Below the pieces are notes generated by a model, which was not told where the DNA came from, searched no databases, and worked only from the letters and a program-made list of their open reading frames with translations. A program made the translations under genes and the position numbers. A stretch of DNA of 64,000 nt from Ferruginibacter sp. (GTDB lineage Bacteria; Bacteroidota; Bacteroidia; Chitinophagales; Chitinophagaceae), in contig JACMLJ010000028.1 in assembly GCA_014379625.1 (NCBI GenBank), forward strand, positions 62,001 to 126,000, given 5' to 3'. Position 1 is the first letter of the stretch. The number at the start of each line of letters is the position of its first letter. Shown here one piece after another: positions 1 through 8,415 of this stretch.

Positions 1-1213
1 AATCTTTTGTCATGGCATCTTGTATGCCCCATAAGGTTTGAAAATCTGTTGCCGCCTGCAAATTGCTTTTAAAAGGGATGCTGTAATTATTTTGCACAAA
101 AAAGCTTTGATTGATTACACCGTGTACCCAGGTTTCGCCAAACAGGGTAAGTAAAGGATATTCATCCGTTAAAGCTTTGTTACAACGGTTCATAAATTCC
201 AGGTCGTTGTAGGCATAAGTGTCAATCCTCCAGCCATCGATGCCAAATTCTTCTACCGTCCATATTGCATGCTGGATCAAAAAATCGGCTACATAGGGAT
301 TATATTGATTAAGGTCGGGCATCTTTGCAGTAAACCAGCCATCCGCCATTTTTTTTCTTTCTACCGGGGCCGCATAGGGGTCAAACCACACCTGGTCTTT
401 GTAGGTAGTGTTGGTGTAGGATGGCCACTGGTGCAGCCAGTCTTTCATGGGCGGGTCCTGTACGGTAAAATGATAAAGGCCAACATGATTATATACCGCA
501 TCCTGTATAATTTTCATCCCTTTCGCATGGGTTGCCGCCACTAATTGATGGTATGCTTTTTCGCCCCCCAAACGCCGGTCAATTGTATAGTGGTCGGTAA
601 ATGCATAGCCATGTTCTGTGCGGTCAGGCATATCATTTTCAATTACAGGGTTAAGCCATAATGTAGTTACCCCTAACTGCTGCAAATATTCAAGGTGGTT
701 GGTGATGCCCTGTAAATCGCCGCCATGCCGGTTAAAAACAGTATCCCTGTTTAGCGACTGGTCCCTCATTCCCGCAATACGGTCGTTGGAGGGGTCGCCG
801 TTGCTAAACCGGTCGGGCATAACCAGGTACATAAAATCACGGGAAGTGACCCCCTGCGCAAAATCCTTTCCCCGACCCGCCCGCTTAGCTTTTATTTCAA
901 AATCAATGGTAACGGGGTTTTCTTTGTTAACTTTTATCTTTATTATACCCGGCCTTGCAGCGGCTGTTATTACCAGGTCAAGAAATACATAGTTTGGATT
1001 TTCGACTTTATTTATTTTGGTTAAAGTAACACCAGGATAAACAATATTAAATCCACCTGCAGCATTTGCAATCGCATCACCGTGTAGCATAACCTGTACC
1101 TTGTTCCATTTCATACCAGTCCACCAGTTGGATGGATAGCATTTATATTCATTTTGGGCAAATGAACAAACAGCGACCAGGAATAAGCAATTAACAATAA
1201 CTATCTTTTTCAT
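1..1213 (-). CDS. GH13 maltodextrin hydrolase (neopullulanase/cyclomaltodextrinase type), partial
   Basis: The gene reads leftward from an ATG at 1213 and stays open to the window edge, giving 404 codons of its N-terminal part. Residues 1-20 form a signal peptide ending SFAQ, so the enzyme is exported. Residues about 22-115 look like the beta-sandwich N-domain of cyclomaltodextrinases (NWWTGM motif). The TIM barrel follows: DAVYNHVG, the nucleophile D331 in DGWRIDTYAY and the acid/base E360 in LFGETW. The third catalytic Asp would lie beyond the edge. Family knowledge: these enzymes cut alpha-1,4 (some alpha-1,6) links in maltodextrins, like SusA. The neighbouring sugar permease and glycogen genes fit that role. 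Exact substrate is inferred. Confidence 0.9.
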   Translation of the reverse strand, partial: MKKIVIVNCLFLVAVCSFAQNEYKCYPSNWWTGMKWNKVQVMLHGDAIANAAGGFNIVYPGVTLTKINKVENPNYVFLDLVITAAARPGIIKIKVNKENPVTIDFEIKAKRAGRGKDFAQGVTSRDFMYLVMPDRFSNGDPSNDRIAGMRDQSLNRDTVFNRHGGDLQGITNHLEYLQQLGVTTLWLNPVIENDMPDRTEHGYAFTDHYTIDRRLGGEKAYHQLVAATHAKGMKIIQDAVYNHVGLYHFTVQDPPMKDWLHQWPSYTNTTYKDQVWFDPYAAPVERKKMADGWFTAKMPDLNQYNPYVADFLIQHAIWTVEEFGIDGWRIDTYAYNDLEFMNRCNKALTDEYPLLTLFGETWVHGVINQSFFVQNNYSIPFKSNLQAATDFQTLWGIQDAMTKD

Positions 1214-1225
1214 AACCAATAAAAC

Positions 1226-2566
1226 TTAAATTTTAGCTTTAATTTTTTCATCATCTTTATCCGTAACAATAACATTCAGGAGCCCGGCAATGATCATCGA
1301 TATCCCCCCGATTACCAGCGCATAAATGCTTTCCTCCTTAAAAATACTTTTAATGAAAAAGCCCAGTATTGCGGCAGCAAATATTTGTGGTATCACAATA
1401 AAAAAATTGAATACGCCCATGTAAAACCCCATCTTATGCGGAGGTAAAGCTCCCGCCAGTATTGCATAGGGCATGGTTAAAGTAGATGACCAGGCAAGAC
1501 CCACACCTACCATGGGCAATAATAACAATTGGGGACTATGAATAAAAAACATCGATGCCAATCCAATCCCCCCAATCACCAAACTGATCATGTGTGTATA
1601 TTTTCTTCCAATACGTTTGGCGAGCATTGGCAACAGGAACGCGGTAATAGCCGACACCCCGTTATACACCATAAACATTACCCCCACCCAATCACCTGCA
1701 TCCTGGAATGTTTTAGAAGTAGTATCCGTTGTTTGGTAAGCATTTTGGGCAATGGCAGATGTGGTGTATATCCACATTGAAAAAAAAGCGAGCCAGGTAA
1801 AAAACTGCACGATGGCTAATTGCAACATTGTTTTAGGCATGCTAAAAATCCCCGTGCTAATTTCAACTATACCTTTAAAAAGGCCTTTTGTTTTTAATTT
1901 TTCCTTCTCCCAGGTCTCAATATTTTCAGGAGGAAATTCTTTGGTAGTGAACACCGTCCACAGTACCGAAGCAAGGAAAACAAAGCCACCGATATAAAAA
2001 GAATATTTTACGGATGGAGGAATGATGCCTTCCGCTGCTGTATTGGGAATTCCAAAAAAATTGGTGAAAATATATGGCAATAAAGATGCGATCACGGCGC
2101 CAAGCCCAATGAAGAAAGTTTGTGTGGCAAAACCGGTAGTTCGCTGAGACGAAGCAAGTTTATCGCCTACGAAAGCCCTGAAGGGCTCCATCGAAATATT
2201 AATGGAAGCATCCAGTACCCAAAGTAAGGTTGCAGCCATCCACAATACGGTTGACTGTGGCATTAAAACTAAAGCAATGGATGACAATACCGCCCCAACA
2301 AAAAAGAAAGGCCGCCTTCTGCCCCAGTAAGGATGCCAGGTGCGATCGCTTAGATACCCTATGATTGGTTGCACTAAAAAACCGGTGATGGGTGCGGCAA
2401 TCCACAAAATCCCGATCTTGTCAATTTCTGCTCCCAAGGTTTGAAAAATGCGGGAAACATTTGCATTTTGAAGGGCGAATCCAAATTGAATTCCAAAAAA
2501 TCCAAAACTCATATTTACAATTTGTTTAAAACTGAGTTTTTCTTTTGGCAAAATAAGATCTGACAT
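1226..2566 (-). CDS. MFS sugar transporter, SLC45/maltose-permease-like
   Basis: A 446-residue inner-membrane protein with about 12 hydrophobic segments. The loop 2-3 signature GYLSDRTWHPYWGRRRPF is typical of the glycoside-pentoside/SLC45 branch of MFS, which carries sucrose or maltose with protons. It ends 12 bp before the GH13 gene at 1213 on the same strand, so the two are probably co-transcribed: hydrolase outside, permease in the inner membrane. A terminator behind glgC (2623-2654) separates it from the glgA-glgC unit, so it should have its own promoter in the AT-rich 2567-2622 stretch, where I could not identify a clean box. Substrate (maltose or short maltodextrin) is inferred from context. 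Confidence 0.85.
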   Translation of the reverse strand: MSDLILPKEKLSFKQIVNMSFGFFGIQFGFALQNANVSRIFQTLGAEIDKIGILWIAAPITGFLVQPIIGYLSDRTWHPYWGRRRPFFFVGAVLSSIALVLMPQSTVLWMAATLLWVLDASINISMEPFRAFVGDKLASSQRTTGFATQTFFIGLGAVIASLLPYIFTNFFGIPNTAAEGIIPPSVKYSFYIGGFVFLASVLWTVFTTKEFPPENIETWEKEKLKTKGLFKGIVEISTGIFSMPKTMLQLAIVQFFTWLAFFSMWIYTTSAIAQNAYQTTDTTSKTFQDAGDWVGVMFMVYNGVSAITAFLLPMLAKRIGRKYTHMISLVIGGIGLASMFFIHSPQLLLLPMVGVGLAWSSTLTMPYAILAGALPPHKMGFYMGVFNFFIVIPQIFAAAILGFFIKSIFKEESIYALVIGGISMIIAGLLNVIVTDKDDEKIKAKI

Positions 2567-2622
2567 AGCAATCGTTTAATGTAAAAAATTGTGTAAAAAA
2601 TACACATTTATAAAACGGCAAT

Positions 2623-2654
2623 AAAAAACATCCTTTTTTATCGGGATGTTTTTT
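2623..2654 (-). terminator. Intrinsic terminator of glgC
   Basis: AAAAAACATCC (2623-2633) and GGATGTTTTTT (2644-2654) form an 11-bp perfect stem around a 10-nt loop. Read on the minus strand it lies just after the glgC stop and ends in a T-run. It divides glgA-glgC from the downstream permease gene. Confidence 0.8.
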
Positions 2655-2664
2655 ATTGAACCAG

Positions 2665-3951
2665 CTAAATTACGAATCCATCCGTTAAAACCGCCCCTTT
2701 CTTTAAAACTACGATACCATCTTTAACGGCATATAGGGAATGGTCAGTATCCGGCACATGGCTACCACCATTGATACGTACATCATTTCCAATGCGGCAG
2801 TTTTTATCTACGATTGCATTTTTTATATAGCAACGGTCGCCAATACCAATTTTGGGAATATTTTTACTGGTGTTATTTTCTATTTCGGCCAGGGTTTCGT
2901 AATAATCATTGCCCATTATATAACAACTAACAATAGTAGAGCCATGACCGATTCGGCTCCTTACCCCGATCACGCTGTTCTCAATTCTGCTGGCATTGAT
3001 AATAGAGCCCTCGGCAATGATGGTTTTCTCTAAAGTGGTACCGCTGATCTTGGCAGGCGGCAGCATCCTTGCATGACTGTAAACGATTCTTTGGTTATCG
3101 AATAAATTGAAGGGGGGAAGATCTAAAGTAAGCGCAAGGTTGGCTTCAAAAAAAGAATAAATATTACCAATATCAGTCCAGTATCCGTCGTACTGAAAAC
3201 TGATTACTTTATGTTTTTCAATTGAGCCCGGAATGATCTCTTTCCCAAAATCCGTCGCGTCTTTTTTATCTGTTTCCAGCAGATCAAACAATAATTTCCT
3301 GCTGAAAATATAGATGCCCATTGAAGCAAGGTAATTTCTTCCCTGTGCTTTCATGTCATTGCCTGTATCGCTCGTCCATTCGGATAACACTTCTTTAGCG
3401 GGTTTCTCGATAAAAGAAGTAATGAGATGTTCCTCATTTGATTTTAAAATTCCAAACTCGGGCGCTTCTCTTTCTCCAACCGGAATGGTTGCGATAGATA
3501 TATCCGCACCGTGTGACGTGTGGTTATCAATCATTGCGGCAAAATCCATTTGATACAGTTGATCACCGCTTAAAATCAATACGTATTCAAAATCATAATT
3601 AACGATATGCCTTAACGACTGCCGCACGGCATCCGCGGTTCCCTGGAACCATTTGGGGTTATCCGGCGTTTGCTCCGCTGCAAGGATATCAACAAACCCC
3701 TTGCTAAAAAGACTAAACTGGTAGGTATTTTTAATATGCTTGTTTAGTGAAGCGGAATTGAATTGGGTAAGCACCAAAATCCTGTTGAGACTGGAGTTAA
3801 TGCAGTTGGAAATAGGGATATCTACCAGTCGGTATTTTCCGGCAATGGGTACAGCCGGTTTACTTCTGCTTGCAGTAAGGGGGTATAATCTCGACCCTGC
3901 TCCACCTCCTAAAACAATGGCTATTACTGATGCGCTTTCCATATATGACAA
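2665..3951 (-). CDS. glgC: Glucose-1-phosphate adenylyltransferase (ADP-glucose pyrophosphorylase)
   Basis: 428 residues. Makes ADP-glucose from glucose-1-phosphate and ATP, the committed step of bacterial glycogen synthesis. The N-terminal nucleotidyltransferase domain shows VLGGGAGSRLYPLT and RSKPAVPIAGKYRLVDIPISN; the sugar-phosphate region has FIEKP and YWTDIGN. The C-terminal third is a left-handed beta-helix (runs such as IGVRSRIGHGSTIV, IGIGDRCYIKNAIV). Length is normal. It lies 66 bp after glgA on the same strand and is closed by a terminator at 2623-2654, giving a glgA-glgC unit. A TATGTTTG box on the minus strand at 3992-3999 may add an internal promoter, but its upstream element is poor. 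Confidence 0.95.
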   Translation of the reverse strand: MSYMESASVIAIVLGGGAGSRLYPLTASRSKPAVPIAGKYRLVDIPISNCINSSLNRILVLTQFNSASLNKHIKNTYQFSLFSKGFVDILAAEQTPDNPKWFQGTADAVRQSLRHIVNYDFEYVLILSGDQLYQMDFAAMIDNHTSHGADISIATIPVGEREAPEFGILKSNEEHLITSFIEKPAKEVLSEWTSDTGNDMKAQGRNYLASMGIYIFSRKLLFDLLETDKKDATDFGKEIIPGSIEKHKVISFQYDGYWTDIGNIYSFFEANLALTLDLPPFNLFDNQRIVYSHARMLPPAKISGTTLEKTIIAEGSIINASRIENSVIGVRSRIGHGSTIVSCYIMGNDYYETLAEIENNTSKNIPKIGIGDRCYIKNAIVDKNCRIGNDVRINGGSHVPDTDHSLYAVKDGIVVLKKGAVLTDGFVI

Positions 3952-4017
3952 GTTGTTGGTTGACTAAATTTATTGTTACTACTTGGGTGTACAAACATAT
4001 TACAATTTGAATGAAAG

Positions 4018-5433
4018 TTATTTTAAACGTTCATATAAATTAATATACTGACCTGCGCTCGTTTCCCAACTGAAATCCAATTCCATGATAGTCGTCATTA
4101 TTTTTTTTAACAACTTGGGTTGGGTATACATTTCCAAAGCCCTGTGTATCGAATAGGTAATATCTCCCACAGTGGCGTCGTTAAAGCGTATACCGTAACC
4201 GCCGGGGTCACCAAAATCAATGATGGTGTCTCTCAATCCCCCCGTGTTCCTTACGATAGGGACCGTGCCATACCGCATCGCGTACATTTGGTTGAGCCCG
4301 CATGGTTCCACCCTGCTGGGCATTAATAAAAAATCGGCACCCGCATACAACTGATGGCTTAGTTTTTCATTGTAACCAATTTTGGAATTATAATATCCTG
4401 CGAGCTGGCTTTTCATATTTTCCAGTTCCCACTCAACAGCCGCTTCGCCACTTCCCAGTACTAAAAAATTCATCCTGCCTTCCATATGATAAACTGAATC
4501 ATAAATAACCTGCGGTAGTAAGTCGGCTGCTTTTTCATGCACCAACCGGCCGATAAAAATAAACAGCGGTTTCTCAATATCTAAATTAAATAAATCGCAC
4601 AACATTTTTTTATTGGCCTGCTTTCCTTTGGCCGCATCAGCCAGGGTATAGTTTGGTTCAATAAAAGCATCAGTGGAAGGGTTCCAGACAGCAGAATCAA
4701 TTCCATTCAATATTCCGGTGCATTTTCCTTTTTCGTATTCAAATAAACTCTCCAGCCCGTTGGCGCTGTACCGCATTTCTTCAAGATAGCTCTGGCTTAC
4801 GGTGGTAACTTTTTTTACGCATTTAACGGCGCAGGCCAGGGGATTAATATTATTCCTCCAGTCTAATTTACCCCATTCCCAGGTATCCCAGTGGGGCAGG
4901 TACTTTGATTTATCCCAACCCATCTGCCCCTGGTACTGTGCATTGTGAATGGTTAGCACAGTGGGTATGGCAGACAAATGACGATAACCAAAACAGTGTT
5001 GCATCATAAATGGAACCAGGCCGGCATGGTGATCATGTACATGCACCACATCAGGCCGGTGCTGCCATTGTGATATCCAGTCTACCACGGCAATCTGGAA
5101 GGCAGTAAACCGTTCGGTATCATCACCATAACCATATACCGATTCACGGTCTAATAATCCATTAATATCTACGAGGTACAAATCAAAACCAAGTTTATTG
5201 GTTCTTTCCTTAATGATGGTGTAATTAAACCAGTAAGTACCCATTCCGAAAGAGCCTTTGTGTACGATATCAAAATCATGTTCGTACAAAAATTTGGTCC
5301 TGTACATGGGCATTACCACTTTAGCGATATGCCCAAGCTGGTTTTGGTATTTCGGCAGCGCCCCCACCACATCACCTAACCCCCCTGCCTTGGCAACAGG
5401 GTAGCATTCTGCACTAACATGTATTATTTCCAT
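4018..5433 (-). CDS. glgA: Glycogen synthase (ADP-glucose dependent, GT5)
   Basis: 471 residues, normal for GlgA. Transfers glucose from ADP-glucose to the growing alpha-1,4-glucan. The GT-B fold begins with MEIIHVSAECYPVAKAGGLG, which includes the KAGGLGDV ADP-glucose binding motif. The C-terminal domain has the E-x7-E pattern in SRVEPCGLNQMYAMRYG, followed by VRNTGGLRDT. First gene of the minus-strand glgA-glgC unit. The start codon lies 26 bp from a TAAATTTG promoter box (5459-5466), giving a short leader. No glgB or glgP is visible in this window. Confidence 0.95.
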   Translation of the reverse strand: MEIIHVSAECYPVAKAGGLGDVVGALPKYQNQLGHIAKVVMPMYRTKFLYEHDFDIVHKGSFGMGTYWFNYTIIKERTNKLGFDLYLVDINGLLDRESVYGYGDDTERFTAFQIAVVDWISQWQHRPDVVHVHDHHAGLVPFMMQHCFGYRHLSAIPTVLTIHNAQYQGQMGWDKSKYLPHWDTWEWGKLDWRNNINPLACAVKCVKKVTTVSQSYLEEMRYSANGLESLFEYEKGKCTGILNGIDSAVWNPSTDAFIEPNYTLADAAKGKQANKKMLCDLFNLDIEKPLFIFIGRLVHEKAADLLPQVIYDSVYHMEGRMNFLVLGSGEAAVEWELENMKSQLAGYYNSKIGYNEKLSHQLYAGADFLLMPSRVEPCGLNQMYAMRYGTVPIVRNTGGLRDTIIDFGDPGGYGIRFNDATVGDITYSIHRALEMYTQPKLLKKIMTTIMELDFSWETSAGQYINLYERLK

Positions 5434-5458
5434 TGAATTGACAAATTTTAATCGTTTC

Positions 5459-5487
5459 CAAATTTAGCCGCTTTTTGTTACAAACAA
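5459..5487 (-). promoter_or_regulatory. Candidate promoter of glgA-glgC (TTG-N18-TAAATTTG)
   Basis: On the minus strand TTG (5487-5485) is followed after 18 nt by TAAATTTG (5466-5459), matching the Bacteroidota housekeeping promoter pattern TTTG-N19/20-TAnnTTTG. The expected start of transcription is just upstream of the glgA ATG at 5433. Spacing is one or two bases short of the ideal. Confidence 0.5.
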
Positions 5488-5558
5488 CTTAAGCGATGAA
5501 AATTTTTCCTTATGCTAAAAATATTCTACTTTGGGCAACTTAAAACAACGATTCTATT

Positions 5559-7022
5559 ATGAGCCAACAATCCAGTACACAAGAAACGACCAAATGGTCA
5601 CAATTCGGAACACTTATCACTGTATTTTTTTTCTGGGGATTTGTAGCAGCCAGCAATGACATACTCATACCTGTTTTTAAAAAAGCTTTTGATTTATCCC
5701 AGGCCCAAAGCCAATTGGTTTCTGTAGCTTTTTATGTGGCTTACACCGTTGGGTCAATTATTTATTTTGGAATTTCAAAATTTATTGGAAGTGACCTGTT
5801 GAACAAAATCGGCTATAAAAACGGGATCGCAGTAGGATTGATCATTTCTGCCATTGGCACTTTGCTATTTTATCCCGCAGCAAATAATTCTTCTTTTACT
5901 TTAATGATCACCGGGTTGTTTGTAGTTGGCCTGGGTTTTTCATTACAACAAATTGCCGCTAATCCCCTGGCGATTATAATGGGTAATCCTAAAACCGGCT
6001 CGCAGCGACTTATTATGGCCGGGGGTGTCAATAACTTTGGCACTACAATCGGACCTTTATTAGTGAGTTTCGCCATTTTTGGAAGTGTAGCTTCGGGATC
6101 ATCAGTGGCCAGCATTGAAAGCGTTAAAATACCTTACCTTATCCTGGGACTTGCTTTTTTACTGGTGGCTGTATTTATAAAATTTTCATCTGTTCCTAAC
6201 AAAATAGATCTCGACCATGTGGCTGAGCAGGAAGCTGTTTCCGATAGTAAAGTATTACATAAAACATCTGCATTTCAATACCCGCAACTGATCATGGGTA
6301 TGGTCGGTATTTTTGTATACGTGGGCGTTGAAGTATCAACGGCCAGCAATTTACCCGCATATATGGAATCACATTTGGGTGTTCCTACAGAAAAAATAGC
6401 GCCCTATATTTCATTATACTGGGCAAGTTTAATGATTGGCCGCTGGACCGGTGCAGTAGGCGCTTTTGATGTAAGTAAAGGCACTAAAAAGATACTCAGT
6501 TTTTTTATGCCTTACCTTGCTTTTGGGGTCTTCCTTTTAGTAAATGCAATCGCACAACATGATGTTACACAATTCTTCGTGTATGCATTTGTAATTGCAG
6601 TTATGATAATTGGTGATATTTTAAGCAAGGGCAATCCTGCCAGAATGTTGCTTATTTTTGCCGGACTGGGCATTACTGCATTATGTGTGGGTATGCTCAC
6701 TAAGGGTATGGTAAGTGCATATGCATTTATAAGTGTCGGCCTGTTTTGCAGTACATTATGGCCCTGCATTTTTACGTTGGCCGTTGCAGGCCTTGGTAAA
6801 AATACCGGGCAGGGCAGCAGCCTGCTGATTATGATGATCATGGGTGGTGGGATTGTTAGTTATTTACAGGGATTACTTGCCGATGAAATAGGGATCCAAT
6901 ACAGTTATATTATTGGCATTGCCTGTTTTGCTTACCTGGCATATTATGCCATCAGGGCTAAAACGATTTTGAAATCACAGGGTATTGATTATGATAAGTT
7001 AAATGCCGAAGGAGGTCATTAA
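5559..7022 (+). CDS. FHS-family sugar MFS permease (glucose/galactose/fucose type)
   Basis: 487 residues with about 12 membrane segments. The start of the first segment (FFFWGFVAASNDILIPVFKK) and AFYVAYTVGS are typical of the FucP/GlcP/GluP group of hexose-proton symporters; QQIAANPLAIIMGNPKTGSQ is a characteristic FHS loop. It is transcribed divergently from glgA. The ROK kinase starts 18 bp after its stop, so the pair is very likely an operon in which a hexose is taken up and phosphorylated. Which hexose cannot be read from the sequence; glucose is the simplest fit with the kinase and glycogen genes. An imperfect promoter box, TACTTTG (5527-5533), lies 25 bp upstream. Confidence 0.88.
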   Translation: MSQQSSTQETTKWSQFGTLITVFFFWGFVAASNDILIPVFKKAFDLSQAQSQLVSVAFYVAYTVGSIIYFGISKFIGSDLLNKIGYKNGIAVGLIISAIGTLLFYPAANNSSFTLMITGLFVVGLGFSLQQIAANPLAIIMGNPKTGSQRLIMAGGVNNFGTTIGPLLVSFAIFGSVASGSSVASIESVKIPYLILGLAFLLVAVFIKFSSVPNKIDLDHVAEQEAVSDSKVLHKTSAFQYPQLIMGMVGIFVYVGVEVSTASNLPAYMESHLGVPTEKIAPYISLYWASLMIGRWTGAVGAFDVSKGTKKILSFFMPYLAFGVFLLVNAIAQHDVTQFFVYAFVIAVMIIGDILSKGNPARMLLIFAGLGITALCVGMLTKGMVSAYAFISVGLFCSTLWPCIFTLAVAGLGKNTGQGSSLLIMMIMGGGIVSYLQGLLADEIGIQYSYIIGIACFAYLAYYAIRAKTILKSQGIDYDKLNAEGGH

Positions 7023-7040
7023 AACAAATATACTGGTTAT

Positions 7041-8006
7041 ATGAAAAAAAAATATGCCGTAGGAATTGATGTAGGGGGTACCACCGCCAAGTTTGGTATT
7101 GTTGACAGCAGCGGCCAGATTCTTGAGCAGGACCGTGTTCCAAGTAATGAACATGAAGTGGTGGAAGATTTTATTGATGATATGTATGCCAAACTATTCC
7201 CAATGATAGAAAAAGCCGGTGGTATCGGCAATTTTGTTGGCATCGGTATGGGTGCGCCCAATGGAAATTTTTATACGGGTACTATTGAATACGCTCCTAA
7301 TTTGAAGTGGAAAGGCATTATACCCATTGCGGATTTAATGGAGAAAAAATTTGGTATGGTCACCCGGCTTACCAATGATGCCAATGCGGCCGCGGTGGGT
7401 GAAATGATGTATGGCTGCACAAAAAACATGAAACATTTTATTACCATTACCTTAGGTACCGGCGTGGGCAGCGGCGTTGTAATAGATGGAAAAATAGTGC
7501 TGGGATATGACGGCTTTGCCGGCGAACTGGGGCATACCATCATCCGGCCGGGTGGCAGGTTGCACAAGTCTACAGGCATGAGGGGTAGCCTGGAATCCTA
7601 TGCTTCGGCTACCGGTGTACGTGAGACTGCCATTGAAATGCTGACGGCGCACCCTGAAGCAACGAGTCTCCTGCGCAATTACCGCATAAATGAACTTACC
7701 AGTGAAACAGTGTATGACTGCGCAATGCAGGGTGATACCATCGCCAACGGCATCTTCGATTTTACCGGGCAAATCCTGGGAGAATCACTGGCGAATTTTG
7801 TAATGTTTTCGTCACCGGAAGCTATAGTATTGTTTGGCGGCCTTACCAAAGCGGGTAACCTGTTGCTGAAACCCACCCGTAAACATATGGAAGCGAACCT
7901 GCTGCCGATTTTTCAAAACAAGGTAAAATTATTATTTAGTGAATTAAAAGAAGCTGATGCGGCCATCTTAGGCGCAAGTGCCCTGGTATGGAAGATGAAG
8001 AAATAG
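7041..8006 (+). CDS. ROK-family sugar kinase (probable glucokinase) lacking the zinc cysteines
   Basis: 321 residues, ASKHA fold. GIDVGGTTAKFG is the phosphate-1 loop, NDANAAAVGE holds the catalytic-base Asp and LGTGVGSG the phosphate-2 loop. FAGELGHT supplies the conserved histidine (H165). In most ROK proteins a CxCGxxGCxE motif follows and, with that histidine, binds zinc. Here the aligned stretch is KSTGMRGSLE (residues 176-185), so all three cysteines are replaced while the rest of the motif and SYASATG are intact. Coupled to the upstream hexose permease (18-bp gap). Expected reaction is ATP-dependent 6-phosphorylation of glucose or a similar hexose in the cytoplasm. Confidence 0.88.
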   Translation: MKKKYAVGIDVGGTTAKFGIVDSSGQILEQDRVPSNEHEVVEDFIDDMYAKLFPMIEKAGGIGNFVGIGMGAPNGNFYTGTIEYAPNLKWKGIIPIADLMEKKFGMVTRLTNDANAAAVGEMMYGCTKNMKHFITITLGTGVGSGVVIDGKIVLGYDGFAGELGHTIIRPGGRLHKSTGMRGSLESYASATGVRETAIEMLTAHPEATSLLRNYRINELTSETVYDCAMQGDTIANGIFDFTGQILGESLANFVMFSSPEAIVLFGGLTKAGNLLLKPTRKHMEANLLPIFQNKVKLLFSELKEADAAILGASALVWKMKK

Positions 8007-8098
8007 GTTGATGGTTGAAGGCGGTAATCATTCTTGCCGGTTTCTTACAATAAACAGTTCTCCCTCAATTTCTATAAAGTGGCCAGGAAATATATAAG

Positions 8099-8145
8099 AA
8101 TTAAGATATAGTCGCAGGGTCCTGTCCTGTGTCTGTATCTTAATT
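8099..8145. repeat. 47-bp inverted repeat with nested hairpin
   Basis: AATTAAGATA (8099-8108) and TATCTTAATT (8136-8145) are perfect 10-bp arms; the next two base pairs extend this with one mismatch. The enclosed GC-richer loop can form a small CAGG/CCTG hairpin. It follows the ROK kinase gene but has no T-run, so it is not a standard terminator. Confidence 0.55.
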
Positions 8146-8185
8146 ATTATCTGAAAATTTGAAAATGGAACTGCGGGATAAAATA

Positions 8186-8213
8186 GAGAATTTGTTGGCG
8201 GTTTTTATCGCCC
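8186..8213 (+). repeat. 28-bp segment shared with 45970-45997
   Basis: 24 of 28 positions match the segment at 45970-45997 in the same orientation. In one frame the two encode ENLLAVFIA and ENLLSVFIA, and three of the four differences are silent. This suggests two decayed copies of one coding element. Confidence 0.45.
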
Positions 8214-8415
8214 GTTGTAAGATGAGAAATATATGATAGCCCTTTTAAATATCGGGTTTCACGGATGCTCTTTTATAATTTACGGCTTCAGTAAAACGCC
8301 ACCTTCATAATCCTTGTTGCTTTTTTTTTAAGTTGCGTGCTATTAGTGCTGCGCGGCGTTATAATTCAAATGGAAATCGAGTAGTTGTAAAAGAAGCCGG
8401 TAAATGGAATAAAAA

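Larger units (their letters stand above)
8007..8415. other. Gene-free stretch with repeats
   Basis: 409 bp with no convincing intact gene. It contains two heptads of a TGGTTGA-type satellite at 8007-8020, an inverted repeat at 8099-8145, and a 28-bp segment (8186-8213) that recurs near 45970. A 23-codon reading frame from 8165 runs through that segment and looks like a gene remnant. Confidence 0.5.
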
